Source: Bradysia coprophila (taxonomy: Eukaryota; Arthropoda; Insecta; Diptera; Sciaridae). From it: 64,000 nucleotides of DNA. The position numbers and the translations under genes were made by a program. The stretch is taken from the NCBI RefSeq assembly GCF_014529535.1, contig NC_050737.1, forward strand, positions 6,154,487-6,218,486. The letters run 5' to 3'. Below are positions 1 to 12,700 of the stretch, in pieces. Below the pieces are notes generated by a model. It saw nothing but the letters and a program-made list of their open reading frames with translations, had not been told where the DNA came from and searched no databases. Numbering within the stretch: position 1 is the first letter of the stretch; each line of letters opens with the position of its first letter.

Positions 1-375
1 TCGAACCATTCCCATATGGGGAAAGTTTTCAAATGACAGTGATTCTTCCTCTCCCCCTTTAGCTACACGGGCTGCGTTGTACGTAGCTACCGACATACCA
101 TCGGCGAGGAAGAAAATCACATTTTTCGCTCTGTTTGTGTTTACCCGCTTCGTCAACTGAGCATCAACAAAGGTTTTGGCAATATCCAACCAAAAATCGT
201 TTTCATTTTCGCCTTCCCGTTTCAGTTGCTTTGGTGTACCCAATTCAATATGTTCATCAGTGTGCACTCGATGGTCGGCAATATCAGCTCTTCGGCGAAT
301 CTCTTTGGGCACGAGATTTGCGAGTGAGTATTGCTGAAGCAATATCACGAAGATAACAGTGGTGATAAGTTTCAT
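1..375 (-). CDS. Alkaline phosphatase, N-terminal part (cut by window edge)
   Basis: The minus strand reads from an ATG at 375 through 125 codons to the left edge without a stop. It opens with a signal peptide (MKLITTVIFVILLQQYSLA). Later it carries the alkaline phosphatase metal-site block NVIFFLADGMS, whose Asp binds zinc/magnesium in this family, and then the conserved segment ending in SFENFPHMG. The same blocks occur in the complete phosphatase about 3 kb away (IIMFLGDGMS, SFEKFPHFG), so the two are tandem paralogues in the same orientation. The family hydrolyses phosphomonoesters, usually at the cell surface. The active-site Ser and the C-terminus lie outside the window, so activity cannot be judged. 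The start is chosen because it places a signal peptide first. Confidence 0.9.
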   Translation of the reverse strand, partial: MKLITTVIFVILLQQYSLANLVPKEIRRRADIADHRVHTDEHIELGTPKQLKREGENENDFWLDIAKTFVDAQLTKRVNTNRAKNVIFFLADGMSVATYNAARVAKGGEEESLSFENFPHMGMVR

Positions 376-844
376 GTCTCAATATTATTTCTGCCGAAAC
401 AGGCTCCAACCACGCCGAGTGAATTGCTATTATATACTGGCAAACGACATCAAGTCGTTTTATTGCTGTACGAATTTAGTGTCTTACTATCTCAATTGAT
501 ATTTTTGCTGCATGTGATTGGGTGATTGCCGCAGCGACTGCCAATTAATTTATTGTTTCTGTATTTCGGCACTTTATACGTGATTGGAAATATGTGAAGA
601 ACACTCGTGGGTAGTATTGCTCTTCTTTTGGAAACAACTAAAACCTTTTCTGACTTACTAACATAGTCCTTAATCTAACATCATTACCCTCGCAGCTTCT
701 CATTTAAAAATTTCTTTTGAATTGACTAAATCTTATCCATGTGAGTGTTATGATAATGATAAGTATGCAACACCACAGAGGTTAGTACTGTTCAGATAGA
801 CCTGCAAAATAACTGCAGCAATAACTGCCACACTCGACATACTT
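376..844. other. Intergenic, upstream of the partial phosphatase gene
   Basis: This AT-rich stretch holds the 5' flank of the minus-strand phosphatase. I see no supported gene, TATA box or RNA in it. Confidence 0.5.
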
Positions 845-848
845 TTAA

Positions 849-1256
849 GAGGCACCGGCACTTAGCTAAAATTGTAGCCTACATTTGCGTGTTTCGTTTT
901 TCATTTTTGTTAATATCTTTCCACCAGAATCCTTTTTGAAAAATGTTCGACCGCAATTCCGACCAAGAATCTGTTAGCTTTAAATAAAAATTAGTTTTGG
1001 TTGTAGTCGTTTGATCAGCTCTGAAAAAAGTGAGCAATTTAATGGAATTTTCATAAACAGCTCATTGTTCTCAGAGCTGGTCAAATTGCTACAACCAGAT
1101 CGATTTTCTGTTGAAAGCTAACACATTCGTGGTCGGAATTGTGGTCGTACATTTTTGAAAAAAGATTCTGGTGGAGAGATATCAGCAAAAGTAAACTAAA
1201 ATCCAGTATTTAAAAATCGCCCTAATGTATGCTTTTCGGCAAAGTACCGGTGCCTC
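849..1256. mobile_element. TTAA-flanked inverted-repeat element (piggyBac-type MITE)
   Basis: The element begins GAGGCACCGG and ends CCGGTGCCTC. It is flanked on both sides by TTAA (845-848 and 1257-1260), the target duplication typical of piggyBac-type transposition. The two arms are inverted copies over most of their length. For example, the left arm has CCACCAGAATC and AATTCCGACCA, and the right arm has the reverse complements, with scattered mismatches. It contains no ORF, so it is non-autonomous. The family assignment rests on the TTAA duplication only. Confidence 0.75.
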
Positions 1257-1260
1257 TTAA

Positions 1261-3296
1261 GTCATGTACATTAAATGCATCAATAGTTGAAATCACTTGT
1301 TTTGAGTCAATCATAAGTAGAATGAAGAGACGAGTGACGCGGTGACACTATTAGCATTATTTAGTATACAAAAGTATGTTCATAATATTGGTATGAATTT
1401 TAATATTCCATCTCCGTCGTGTCAAAACTGACAAATCGTACCAGATTAGTTGATCATATTTTGAGACCACTTTCCCTAAAATTGTAAAGGGGGAGGCATT
1501 TCCCGAAAGGCCAAACTGTTTGTTAGAAATAGGAATAGATGGAATGTGTAATTCAAACGATGAAAATTAGAGATACACCAAAAAGCCAAAGACATTTGTT
1601 TTAGGCAGAGAATTACAAGAATTTTCTGGACCATTTTGTTGCTCGAACGTTCATCTGCTACAATTTGCAAACTATATATTCAAAACGTAACGTAGCATGA
1701 AAATACTGTCCTGGATAATATAAATTTAAGTGGCAGACAATAGCCATGGACATACATCGTAGTAAAATCAACTGATAGTGTAATATTAACCGTTTACTTT
1801 GTGATTATTCACCTGTACAATCATCACACATCGTTATCATTAGTCGAGTATCGTTCTATTCAATGTAATGTTTTGTCTACTTGATCGCAATTTGATTGTT
1901 AGATTATTCCACTTGATAAATAAATGCGCCTAAAACAATCAACAACGATGTCAATGCTTTTGAATGAGATTAGTGTTGAAATAGGTAAAATCACTACAAG
2001 CAATAACGCGTCGTATTTTCCCAATTCAAGTGGGACTCGATGTTAGAATTCTGTTACAATACAAAACTCAATTTCACATGGAAGCAGTGAGAGAATTTTT
2101 TATGTCTTAAAGTATTTTATTGCTAAGTTTAACCTTGCTAGTACCTTATCATATAATCACACTTGAAATCGGAATAGCGCTCAATAATAACCATCCAAGA
2201 AATTCCTAATTTAGATTGATATGTTTCATAAAATTGACGATATCAAGTCTGTAAAATAAAAATAATTATAACCGTGCTATAAGCATTCGGCGAGCGTGCC
2301 CCAGTGGAAATGTTAAAAAAAAAACAGAATGAGATCGATCGAATGGGATATCTCAATGAACATCCTTAAAGTCCGCGGCACACCGAAATTTCAATCGTAA
2401 TCAAAGCTCTCTTTTTGAATGAAAGAGCGTTGATGTTATTAAGACTTAATTTTTACTCGGGTGCGTCCGTACGTACTATTTTTACGATTACATCGCTTTA
2501 CCCACCTTGTCCCTCGGTTTTTATTGGGTAATTTTTGTAACGAGATTTTTTTTTAATCTACTCACAGATAACAGTGTCACGCTGTAGCAATTCAGAGAAA
2601 ATGGTGTGTTTGTGCGTATCCGTCCACAACAATCTTACAATCCAAAGCAAATTACATATTAATAGAATCCAAATGCTTCATAAAACAAACAAAATAATGG
2701 ATTTTAATCTTGTTCGAAGTGTATCTACCATTGTTTCGAATATATTAGGGTAATTTAATAACGTTGATTGATTGCTCGAATATTGTCATTGATAAGTCGA
2801 CTCAATAAGTGCGACGTTTTTGGTAATTTATCAGAGAGGGGTAATTGCATTTGAAAACGGCGGCAAACAGGATATGGAATTTGGAATACAAAAGAAAATG
2901 TAGACTCAATAGAGCCCATGTGAAACTGGCAAAACGGATGTAAAATTTTCATTAGTGCCTGTTTATAGTAGTGGTATTACCCCCTCCACCTGCCACTTTG
3001 AAACCGATTTATGAATCAATGTATCAAATCAAACATTTTAAAATTTTGTAGAGTGAGTTTAATTTGGTGTCGAATTGACAATACATTTTGATTGATTTCC
3101 ACAAACAAAATTTTGGTCATTTAAGCGAAATATGGGTTACGGATCCTTTTGTTCCTCTAAAACTGTTTTGTATCTCACGATAGTTAGGATTAGGGTTAAG
3201 TGATACACTTATGCGACAAAGAGATTAACTTTGTTAACGCGAGCTACAGACGACAGTTACTCTCATTACGTTTAGTCAAATAAATTAAATATTTCC
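1261..3296. other. Intergenic between the two phosphatase genes
   Basis: About 2 kb of AT-rich sequence with only short chance ORFs. No gene, RNA or clear repeat was recognised. Confidence 0.5.
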
Positions 3297-3302
3297 TTTA
3301 TT
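3297..3302 (-). promoter_or_regulatory. Polyadenylation signal of the complete phosphatase gene
   Basis: AATAAA on the minus strand, about 35 bases downstream of the stop codon at 3335-3337. Confidence 0.6.
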
Positions 3303-3334
3303 CATCAACATAACATGAGATACGCCTTATAAAA

Positions 3335-5198
3335 CTAAAACATAAATCTCATCAAGCAAATAACGACCATGACAACTAATGGTAATTTCAATGCATTGCC
3401 ACCGCTGCACGTCTCATCCGATTCAGCAACATATGGTCCGATTTTAGCTGCGTATGCCATGGCAACGGGTATATTGCTCTGCTCATAGGCGCCAACAAAT
3501 AAATGTGACCAAGGTCCGGACGCGTACACACCAACATCATCCCCTCCGTGCGTTTCCGAGTCTCTTGGAGCAGTTGCCATGTAGGCTGTGTACGGATTCG
3601 TCCAATCTAATGAGGCAACATTCTTACGAACGCCATTTTCGTACGTATTGTAGTATCCAATGCCATTTCCGTAACTAAGTGTTGTGTAGGGAAGGCTGTC
3701 GCTGCCGGTGCGACCAGATAGTCCAAGTATGTCGTTTCCGCGTCGCTAAAAATTCGTTTCTGTTATTTCGAGAATATTTCCACATTCAAAAATAATTATT
3801 GCTCACCGGATATCCATTGTATGACATGACATGGGCATGATCTGATGTCACAACGATCAAGGTATCACTTTCACTTGTCATTCGTCTAGCAATATCAATG
3901 GTCTTGCTGAACTCTTTAGTTTCGTCCAGAGCGATACGTGCCAATGTGTCGTGATGTGCCAAATCTATTCTGGCGCTCTCAACAAACAGGAAATATCCGT
4001 TTTCTTCCTTCTGTAGCACCTTAATCGCGGCTTCGGTCATTTCGCTAAGTGATGGTTCCGTTTCTTGCAAATTATTTTGCTCAATTTCAATGTTATACAA
4101 ACAGTGACTGGGTTCAAACAGTCCAAGTAAATAGTCGGTATTCTCATGGTCAATGGCCTTCAGACCCTGATTACTCCAAATATAAGAAGCATTTCCGCGT
4201 GATCTCTTTTCCGCCAACCATTCATCGATTAAATCTCGGCCGTCATTACGGAAGCCTGTCTCACCCTCTTCGTCAAATATTTTCCGATCACGAAACTCTC
4301 TGCGTCCACCACCCATAACAACTTTCAAATTTCTGCCCACATCATCCTCAATTAATTGCAAAGCAATATCCCTTGTACGCGCATCATGGCAACCAGCATC
4401 GGTGACGTCTTGATCGTTCTCCCAATCTCTGTTCGCAGTGTGCGCATATACGCCAGCTGGTGAAGCATGGGTCACACGTGAAGTAGTTACGATACCAGTG
4501 GCTTTGCAGTTATCCTGTGCCCATTTGGCAATCGATACCGTTCTCTTAGATTCTTCGGTTTCACCCAGACAATCATATCGTGGTACCTGCGCGTTTACAC
4601 CGATCGTTCCGTAGTTACCTTTAACCCCATGCAGATAGGCAGTTGCCGTGCAAGCCGAATCAGCTACTTGACGATCGACACAGTACGTCTACAAAAATAT
4701 TTCTTTTAGTGCATTCTGCCATCAAGAGAAACTGGAGCAGATATTGTCTTAAAATGGCAGAAACAAACGTACCTTTGATAATCCGAAATGCGGAAACTTT
4801 TCGAATGATAGTTGCTCCTCTTCTCCACCCATATACATTCTGGTAGCGGCAACAGTTGGGAGAGACATGCCATCACCAAGAAACATTATGATATTTTTGG
4901 CACGGTTTGTGTTTAACGAATTTTCAATCTGAAGTTTTGAGCGTAAGCGTTCTTGGGCTGATTCTCTCCAGTATTCTATCTCCGCTTCCATCTCATTGGC
5001 TCGAACATTTTTCGATCGTGGCAGATCTCTGAATTGTGGATGCATATCATGTTCACTTACTGTAACATAAAATTTGTGATAATACAAATTACAACCACGG
5101 CATAGTATATTACTGTACTCACTATCATCCACTTGGCTGGTCGCACAGATCACAGAATAGATTGCACAAATGAAGATTAAAAACGCTTTGGAAACCAT
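3335..5198 (-). CDS. Alkaline phosphatase, GPI-anchored
   Basis: Three exons: 5198-4773, 4688-3807 and 3745-3335, all with GT-AG introns. They join in frame to 572 residues, close to the usual insect length. The start at 5198 opens a signal peptide (MVSKAFLIFICAIYSVICA); an upstream in-frame ATG at 5273 would bury it. Visible catalytic blocks are FLGDGMS (metal Asp), VADSACTATAY (nucleophile Ser), FVESARIDLAHHD (metal Glu, Asp and His), TSDHAHVMSYNGYP (metal Asp-His) and THGGDDVGVYASGP (metal His). The family's RIDHGHH reads RIDLAHH here, so the first His of that block is Leu, but the usual ligand His is kept. The C-terminus has a small-residue site (CSGGN) followed by a hydrophobic tail (LPLVVMVVICLMRFMF), as expected for GPI anchoring. 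It should hydrolyse phosphomonoesters at the outer membrane face, for example in midgut or Malpighian tubule. The partial phosphatase at the left edge is a tandem paralogue. Confidence 0.95.
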
Positions 5199-6501
5199 GG
5201 TCAATATTATGCGAATCCAATCAAGCGCACCACCGTATGAGAGAAGACTGACAAAGCTATTGCGAACTGACAATGTCCCAAGATTTCAGCGCTTTTTATC
5301 TACTGACTCGAATTGGTTATTCGGTGATATTTCTCATTATCTTGTCAATTAGATAAGGAAATCAATTTACTGCTCAAAGATTAGTGTCGTGTTTGATTTC
5401 ATGAAAGGAAAGCAGTCCTTTAGACGAAATTCAAGTGTTTGTTATGAATGAAAAGCATGCAGAAAACGTGTTTACGTGAATACTTTGATAACACTCCGTA
5501 ATGTCTCGTGTGCGCCAAGTGATATATTTATTTGCTTGGGCTAGATATTTTTACTAAATGACTTTCGATTTAGGAAATGTTGCCGGCTGTTAAGTTTTGA
5601 TAAGATTCGAATTTAGATAGTATAGGAGAATGCACTAATTGCGTGTACAGAATTCAATTGTTCGAGTGATTGCTTTTCGTAAAATTTCTACTTATAAAAT
5701 AGTCTCAAACAATCGATGGCATGGTCAACTCGTTTTCCGACTTGAAAAGATTTTTCGTTGAAAATATTTTGTTTGACCTTCACCAGTTTATTACTGTAAG
5801 AATCCTACCTAAATGTAATCTGACATTCCGTCACGTCAAGGTCGTGCGAATCTTCAATAACCTACATACCTACTCGATAACCTACTGCTACATGATAGAG
5901 CTTTATTTAATTCAAAGCATGGTAAATTTACATCAAGCATGTACAAAAGGTTTAAGTAGTGGTGTAGGTGAAAATAACCTGTTGACTTACCACTAAAATA
6001 GTAACCATCAATTGATACTGGGGCTTTGATTCTAATCTCCCTAATAAGCAGCCGAGACTATTTGCGCTCAAACGCGTAAACGTATACTATTAAGAAAGCT
6101 ATAAAGATCGGATAGCGTCCTTTACAAACAGATGCAGCGATAACGAAGGTCGGTTATTGCTTCATGCAATAGTTGTGCATTCGTTTTAATCGACCTATGA
6201 ACTGACCTCTTTATCGTAGGAATGAACACAAACTCTAGGTTCAATCATTGAACGAGTAGTTTAACGAGTTTAATGCTAAAATTCTATAAGCCCTGATAAA
6301 AATAGCAACAAGCAACTAGTACGCATGAAGGCTGAAATCAATCTCATTTTTGTAGCTTATGACTTACAATTAACATTGCAACGAAGATTGCAATCTTTAA
6401 GTGTGAGTTCCTAATCGTTGTAAAACAAACAGCGATTAGTCTGAATTAAATAGTCGGATCATTTCAATTTTAAGTAACCTAGTATAACACTATCCAGCAA
6501 A
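5199..6501. other. Intergenic between divergent genes
   Basis: The shared upstream region of the minus-strand phosphatase and the plus-strand collagen-like gene. It probably holds both promoters, but I could not place a convincing TATA/initiator pair for either. No repeat or RNA gene was recognised. Confidence 0.45.
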
Positions 6502-9080
6502 ATGAATAATTTATTTTTGATTTTATGGTGTTATGTGTTTAGTGTACTAGTTGAAACGGTTGTTCTTATTGAACCAGTTAAAAATGAAGACAGAGTAGCG
6601 GTTAAAATAGAAATCGAAGTTGAAGTTGAAGTTTCAATTGAAGGTGATAATATTTACAGTTCGGCCATGAAAATTATGCTGACCAGTGGTAGCATTTCGA
6701 AACTTCATGTTTACGTTGCCGACACATTCTACGTAGACGATGATTTACAGTTGACTGGAGTCAAGGAGCTGAAAATTTTCACCAATATTTGGAATAATAC
6801 ACAGCCTGTAGTATTTGATCTGAGTGGTTCGAACGGAGCCAGTCAGCAAGCGTCAATAAACGGATTAGCGGGACAGCCCGGAAAAAATGGAACAGATGGT
6901 GGGAACTTTTTCGCGCTGGCGAATAAAATCATCAATGGTGACTATTTAACTGTAAAATCGGACGGTGGTAATGGTGCAAATGGTCAAGATGGTGGGACAA
7001 GTGCTGATATTTTTGTTTTGTTAAACGTTGACAACGATAACTATCCTAGTGGCTGGTTTAGTAGTGGCGGTGATCTTTATGACTATTATAAAAGATACTT
7101 TGACAATAGGGGATATAACGCAGAAATTAGTGAAGTTGATGACTACACCTCCTTGTATGCAGTGTTCGTGCACGAGAAAAAGGCCAGCTTTAACGTTCGA
7201 TTGCATCCGCAAAAGTGTTGTGGGACAACTGGAATAGGAGGTGTGGGTAAGAGGCTTTTTTCTTTGGACTTTTAACCAGTGGCAGAGGAAAGATGTGCGT
7301 TTGACCATTTAGTAGATACTTTTAAAAAGCAAGGTCAAACAGCGAATACAATAGAGTCAATATCTGCAGCCTAAAAATTTTGTTATTGATTCATTGAAAC
7401 TATTTAGATTTAGTAATCTCTCAGATTGCACTTAATGGACGTTTTTTTGTTCAAATAAACACATTTTTTACAGGAGGATTCGGCGGTCGACGTGGAAACT
7501 TTCAATTTAAGTACACCGGTAACAATAATACAGAATCGACACCAAAGTTCGTAGGTAACGATGGATTCAATGGAAAGCCGGGCAAAGATGGGAAACTTTG
7601 CGAAAATCTAGCACTCGACGTTCACATTGCGGCTGAATTGAAGAGAGTTGTTTTCATTGCTTTTCCATTACATTACTCATTATCAAGTCATTTCAATGTT
7701 CTCAATCACACTAAAAGCTCTAAATGTTCACCGGTATATGTAAGTAGCAACGAAACAACCGTGTCATCGGCGTCAAGTGAACCAACCCAAATCGAAACTG
7801 TTTCGTCTGGAATTCTTTCCTACAAAAAGTTTTTGTTGGAAAATATGAATAATGACACACTGACAACTATGGTTCAGGAAGCGTATAGAGCGATCGACGA
7901 GAATCAGGAAATAAATGACGAGAATTCACTGAGCGGATTGGTGCTAGAAGCTTTAGAATTAGAAAGAAATTATTTTGTCCTGAAAAATTCGATCAATATG
8001 ATTCCACTGTACCGACGTTTATTCCAAAGAATAAAAACAGGAAAAATGAATGCTCAAAATGAGCAAGACTCACGTGTAAGACAATATCTCAGATCAATTT
8101 TCCAACAGAAATTAAGTGATTTAAGGTTAGCAAAGAATTCTCAGCTTTATCTTATGAACTTGTCTTATATTGAAAGTATTACCAATGCCATTGAATATGG
8201 AAATGAAGATGTTCCAATTATCACCGATGTTAGCTTGCAGAAAAAACTGAATAAACTACGGTTTTTAGCGAACGGAAATCATATTCTCGGCATATACCAT
8301 CGTGCCATCGAACAGTTTCGACTTTCATACTTCCCTTTCGCCGTAGACTACTTAAAACACTATCGCTTATCAGCGAAGACTTCGGCGTACAGCAATCTGG
8401 ATCACATAATTGGAACTACCATTAACAACTTGAAGGTGTTAAGTCGAAACATTGAAAGTATCAGATCAACTGAAGAAATTTGGACCATTAATAACCTTGA
8501 CGGTACCGATCCACAAGACGCCTTCTACGTATGGGAGAATAAAGATTTTCGTGATGAAATTCGTAGTTTATTCGAAGGCAAGGAGATCACGTTGTTATCT
8601 GACATCAAACTGGCGAAAAAACAATTCAACGCAATCAAGTTCAATACAATCGACCTGGTATTTAGATCATCAGAACAGAGCGTTACCGATCAGTTGAACG
8701 ATGTACTTAAATCATTCAACGTTCGGTTCAAACATCCCGGCCGATCGCTCATTCGATGCAATGGCAATTTCTACGAAATGATCAGTGATCCAATGTCACT
8801 TGAAGTCAGTTTTGAAAAAGATGAGCATCTAGCACCGATGACTCGTAGCGGTAACTATGCGATGTTGCGCTATAACGATCCGATTCTTAGTCCGTACACG
8901 TTGTGGCAAATTCAGTTGCTTGAAGAGTATGTACCCACTCGAAATATTTCTGATTTAATTCAGTTCAGTGAGCTCGATATTGACATCGAATTTCACGGCT
9001 TTGGGAGATATATCGAAGAAAATGCGACAATTTGCGAGGGTGAAAAATTAGCAAAATTTTATACACAAATTGTTGGTTAG
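6502..9080 (+). CDS. Secreted protein of unknown function with collagen-like Gly-X-Y stretches
   Basis: Two exons, 6502-7246 and 7474-9080, with a 227-base GT-AG intron; joined they give 783 residues. The N-terminus is a hydrophobic signal peptide (residues 1 to about 20) followed by an acidic/valine beta-like run (KIEIEVEVEVSIEG). Three short Gly-rich segments resemble collagen triplets: about residues 121-134 (GLAGQPGKNGTDGG), 155-165 (GGNGANGQDGG) and 276-288 (GNDGFNGKPGKDGK). The last 480 residues are mostly helical-looking and polar with few cysteines, and match no family I recognise. The three segments are too short to make a real triple helix by themselves. The GG of the third block's neighbourhood is rebuilt exactly across the splice junction, which supports the intron. 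Role unknown; it is probably exported. Confidence 0.75.
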
Positions 9081-10516
9081 TTCTCACACTAGTTTAAAAA
9101 AAAAACATTTTTTACCGTCCATAATCTCAAAATTCATCAGTAGTCCAACTAAACTTATTAATAAAATTTGTAATTACAGTGCAGGTCTTTTTTAGTTATT
9201 TTATGTACACAACTCCAACAGAAAATCCGCCGTACTCATCCAAAGTACTTTTATTGAGGTAAAAATTTAGTTTTTTTCAGCCGGCATCGGACGCATTTAC
9301 TTTTCGAACTTTTCGCTATGGCATATGGATAAGTCGGCTTGAACTTTAGTCAGATATAAGCTGCCAAAAGTCGAAAAAATGCAACGTAAAATCAATTTTA
9401 CCTGAGGTATTCATATGCTAAATGGATCCGATGGAACCCACTACTCCAACAGTAATCATTACCGGTAATAGCACTTCTAGAATATCGCAATTCCTCTGAA
9501 ACAAGAATTCCCCAAATCTCACGATTGCCCGTATATAGCAGTATTCGTAACGATTCCCATCAAATCATGATTCGTGTCGAATAAAAACTACTCGTCAGTT
9601 ATCAGTCTTCGAGAGTGTGTCATTAATCAGATACCGATCGGTATAATTTGTTACATTGAACTCATAAGTTTGAGTCCTCCAACGCCACAAGCGGTCTAGA
9701 GTAACTTTACATGATTTATTAACCTTCGTGGGTAACAAATTCTGCAGAGCTATCAATCCAAAGAGGAATTCCGAAGACCTATCAATGGCCTGGAGAAATG
9801 AGGTTGTATCAAACAGTTGGCCTGACTCTCTCATTACAATGAAATGGAAATTTTAAAATTTACAAAGAAATCAACGCATTAGAATGCTTTCTTAGTTCTA
9901 TATGTGTTAAGAGTGATATCGCAAAAACTTGAACCAATTTTGGTGAAAATAAATACAATGGTTCCGCGATCCAGGCAAGCTATAGCTCGTTTGAATCGTC
10001 TTTCAATTCTATGAAAAAGGTATCTTTTAGTTTTACTGTTAATTTCCCATTTTCGGTGTGAACACGTGAAAAGTGATAGCATGTCAAGAGGTGGTGAAAA
10101 TAGTTTTTTTGTGATAGCTCAAGATAGACATGTTTCTAAAAGTTGAAATGTTCCACGTATAATAAACCCCAGATAAATTTTGTTGCAAGCCATAAAGTTC
10201 GTCGAAGTAAAATGTCGCTCCAGGAGACCGAAATTTTTCACTGTTTTCAACGTGTTTTTGGTCTTCAAAGAGGCTGGAGCGATGGGAATAAACTAAATCA
10301 AAATTACATGTTCAGCTCGAAATAGTCCTGAACATGAAGCCTTGAAAATGTTGCTTTCCTCCTACTTCGTAGTGAGTGGAAAACCTCATTTCTTTGACTT
10401 CACAAAATGAACAGAAACTCAATTGCTTGCTACGAATATATGTTTTCATGTGTCGGGGACGAAAATGAGGGAGTTTCGAGATTTTTCTCAAGTTTTCGAC
10501 TCCTTACATGAAATTT
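9081..10516. other. Intergenic, no supported gene
   Basis: AT-rich sequence with short ORFs only. A 79-residue minus-strand ORF at 9595-9834 looks protein-like in composition, but I could find no family motif or splice partner for it. Confidence 0.4.
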
Positions 10517-10634
10517 TTTTTGTGTATCTGTTTTGGACGATTGATTTTAGTCACTTTCGTATGTAGCCCTCACTTCGTTCGGGACAAACCGCGAAATTGC
10601 CTAAAATCAAACGTCCGCAACAGATACACAAATA
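10517..10634. repeat. Short hairpin repeat
   Basis: An inverted repeat with arms of about 33 bases (TTTGTGTATCTG at the outer end, GATTTTAG at the inner end) around a loop of about 50 bases that contains CCCTCACTTCGTTCGGG. It resembles the other hairpins in the 54-59 kb region in architecture, not in sequence. Confidence 0.6.
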
Positions 10635-12435
10635 ACTATTATTATGAAGCAGAGATGCGCACCGTCCATTTACAGTCAATAAATGGTCACTCAAGATACA
10701 ATTTGTGCTTCACAAGAGGTCACAACCATTCCCCCATATGAAAATGTGTGTAAAATCAAGTTATTTTCATGTTTTTGCAAACCGATTCAAACACACGAAA
10801 ACTAAAAAAAACTGAGGTGCGATGCCACTACCAAGAAATCGTTCAATTTGGAAACTACTAAAATCTCCACCTCCAAAATTGAAAGTGAAATCATTGTAAG
10901 CAGTACTGGCTTCCTTTCATAATTTCAACTCCACGTCTGGCCATTAATTTAATGCCAGACGCCAATTCGTCCAATATTCGAATGCAAAAAGACATCTAAA
11001 TAATCGAGTGACTGTTTCGCTTTTTTTCTCCAAAAGTATGGTCGAAAAAGTTCATATAACTTTTCAATATTATCCGAAAAACTCATATTATATAGACGGA
11101 CAGACAGAAGTGATTTCAATTTTGCAACATATATAAAGAAGAATATATACTTTGCATATCAAGAATCTAAAAAATATCACGACCTCGCTTTATTTTTATA
11201 TAAATGAGTTGAGTTTCGCGAATTAAAATATTTATTCAAATGTGAGATTTCGAGGAAGAGATTCTGTACGCATTTTAAACGGATCGAAAATTATTGATTA
11301 ACTGTGAATGCAACAAAGTGTTCAAGTGTTTTTAGTCTTTAGCCGGTTAACAGTTTGATTAGTCACAACAAGTAAACGATATCACTCTTGCATTCACATT
11401 AACAACGCCATTATTATGCAAATAATTTTTTTTTCGTTAACCTTAGTTAGATTGATGTGGTCGTGTTATGTGGACGGGTGGCCGATTATGATTTACGTTA
11501 GGTTCGTTTAAATAATTGTAATTCGTCCAATCTGAATCTGTCTGTAATATCCGGCAGCTTGACAGCCGGAGCGTCCAAATATAAGTTTTGAGTCGACGTA
11601 GTATGGATTTTTGATACTTTTGTTTCGGCTTTATGTTTAATATGATTCATAACGGAACATGGTATAATGATTGCTGTACACCTGGGGTTAGTTAAACAAA
11701 ATCTAGGCCTAGCACAGTTGTGTTCTAGATTCAGAGAGTGATTCTTTAAAATATGTCTCATATTGTATGGTTAGGTTAAAAAAAAAAAATGGGTTAGGTG
11801 TTCATCTGCACTACATCCATTACATTTCAAATACAAGTAACACTATCCCTGGGCTTGATTAGTCTTTAAATGTGTGTATGATATCTCAACAAAATATTAG
11901 ACGAAAATATTCGAAGTCTATCAGAGACGCTGGGTAAGAAAGGGTTTGAAATTTTATAAAAGCTTAATTCTTCGACTTTGTTACAAGCAAGTAGGAATTG
12001 ATAAAAAGAACTAATTGGTCAGTCTATCTGTTTGCTTTCAACAAATTAAATGTTTCGACAACATGGAATATATCATTCAAAAAAATATAATTTCCCAACT
12101 ATTGCTTCATACTCCGGTATAAATTTAGCTACAGAGTACATTAACAAACATGTTCGGTACGTTTGTTTGATAGAAAAACGAAAGACATTGAATTCACAAT
12201 ATAATTCGTGCTTTTAATGATGCTGTTAGACTTTTTCCGTTCTGAAAAAGGATATATCTGCGCAACCAGCCAGTACTTTCAGGACTAGTAAAGCCTTTCT
12301 GAAATTTCAAAATATTTTTGGTAAAATAAATAGCATGTCATCCGTTATCGATAGCGACTAGTGGGGACTTTATAGCCCGACCTGGAGAGGAGGGCGGTAT
12401 TCCTACTCGTCAAAATAAACATTTTGAACCACTGT
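10635..12435. other. Intergenic, no supported gene
   Basis: AT-rich, with only short ORFs. A GACGGACAGACAGA run near 11095 resembles sequence found next to insect transposons, but no element boundary can be drawn. Confidence 0.4.
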
Positions 12436-12586
12436 CAACGCACTTCAAGCAAAAGTGATCATAGTTGACAGCTACCAAATAGAGTACTATTTTGTATGGA
12501 ATGGGTTACAGTGTTTTAAAGTTGTCTGTCACACTGTCAAGTTTCAATATCCTATTTAGAGTACCACTCATGCTTGAAGTGCGTTG
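12436..12586. repeat. Small inverted-repeat element, weak
   Basis: Ends CAACGCACTTCAAGCA and TGCTTGAAGTGCGTTG are inverted copies; the inside is only weakly symmetric. It is a possible MITE with no clear target duplication. Confidence 0.4.
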
Positions 12587-12700
12587 GTACTGTGCTTTAC
12601 GTGATTAGGTAATATAAAATGTAAATTTTATATGAGTGAAGTGCCATTTACATTGTCGTAACATGTAAAATTTGTAGAGAAAATCGGTATCGCTCAATTT

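Noticed and set aside
9595..9834. 79-codon minus-strand frame with protein-like composition
   Set aside because: No recognised family and no convincing splice sites; could be a decayed exon, but unsupported.
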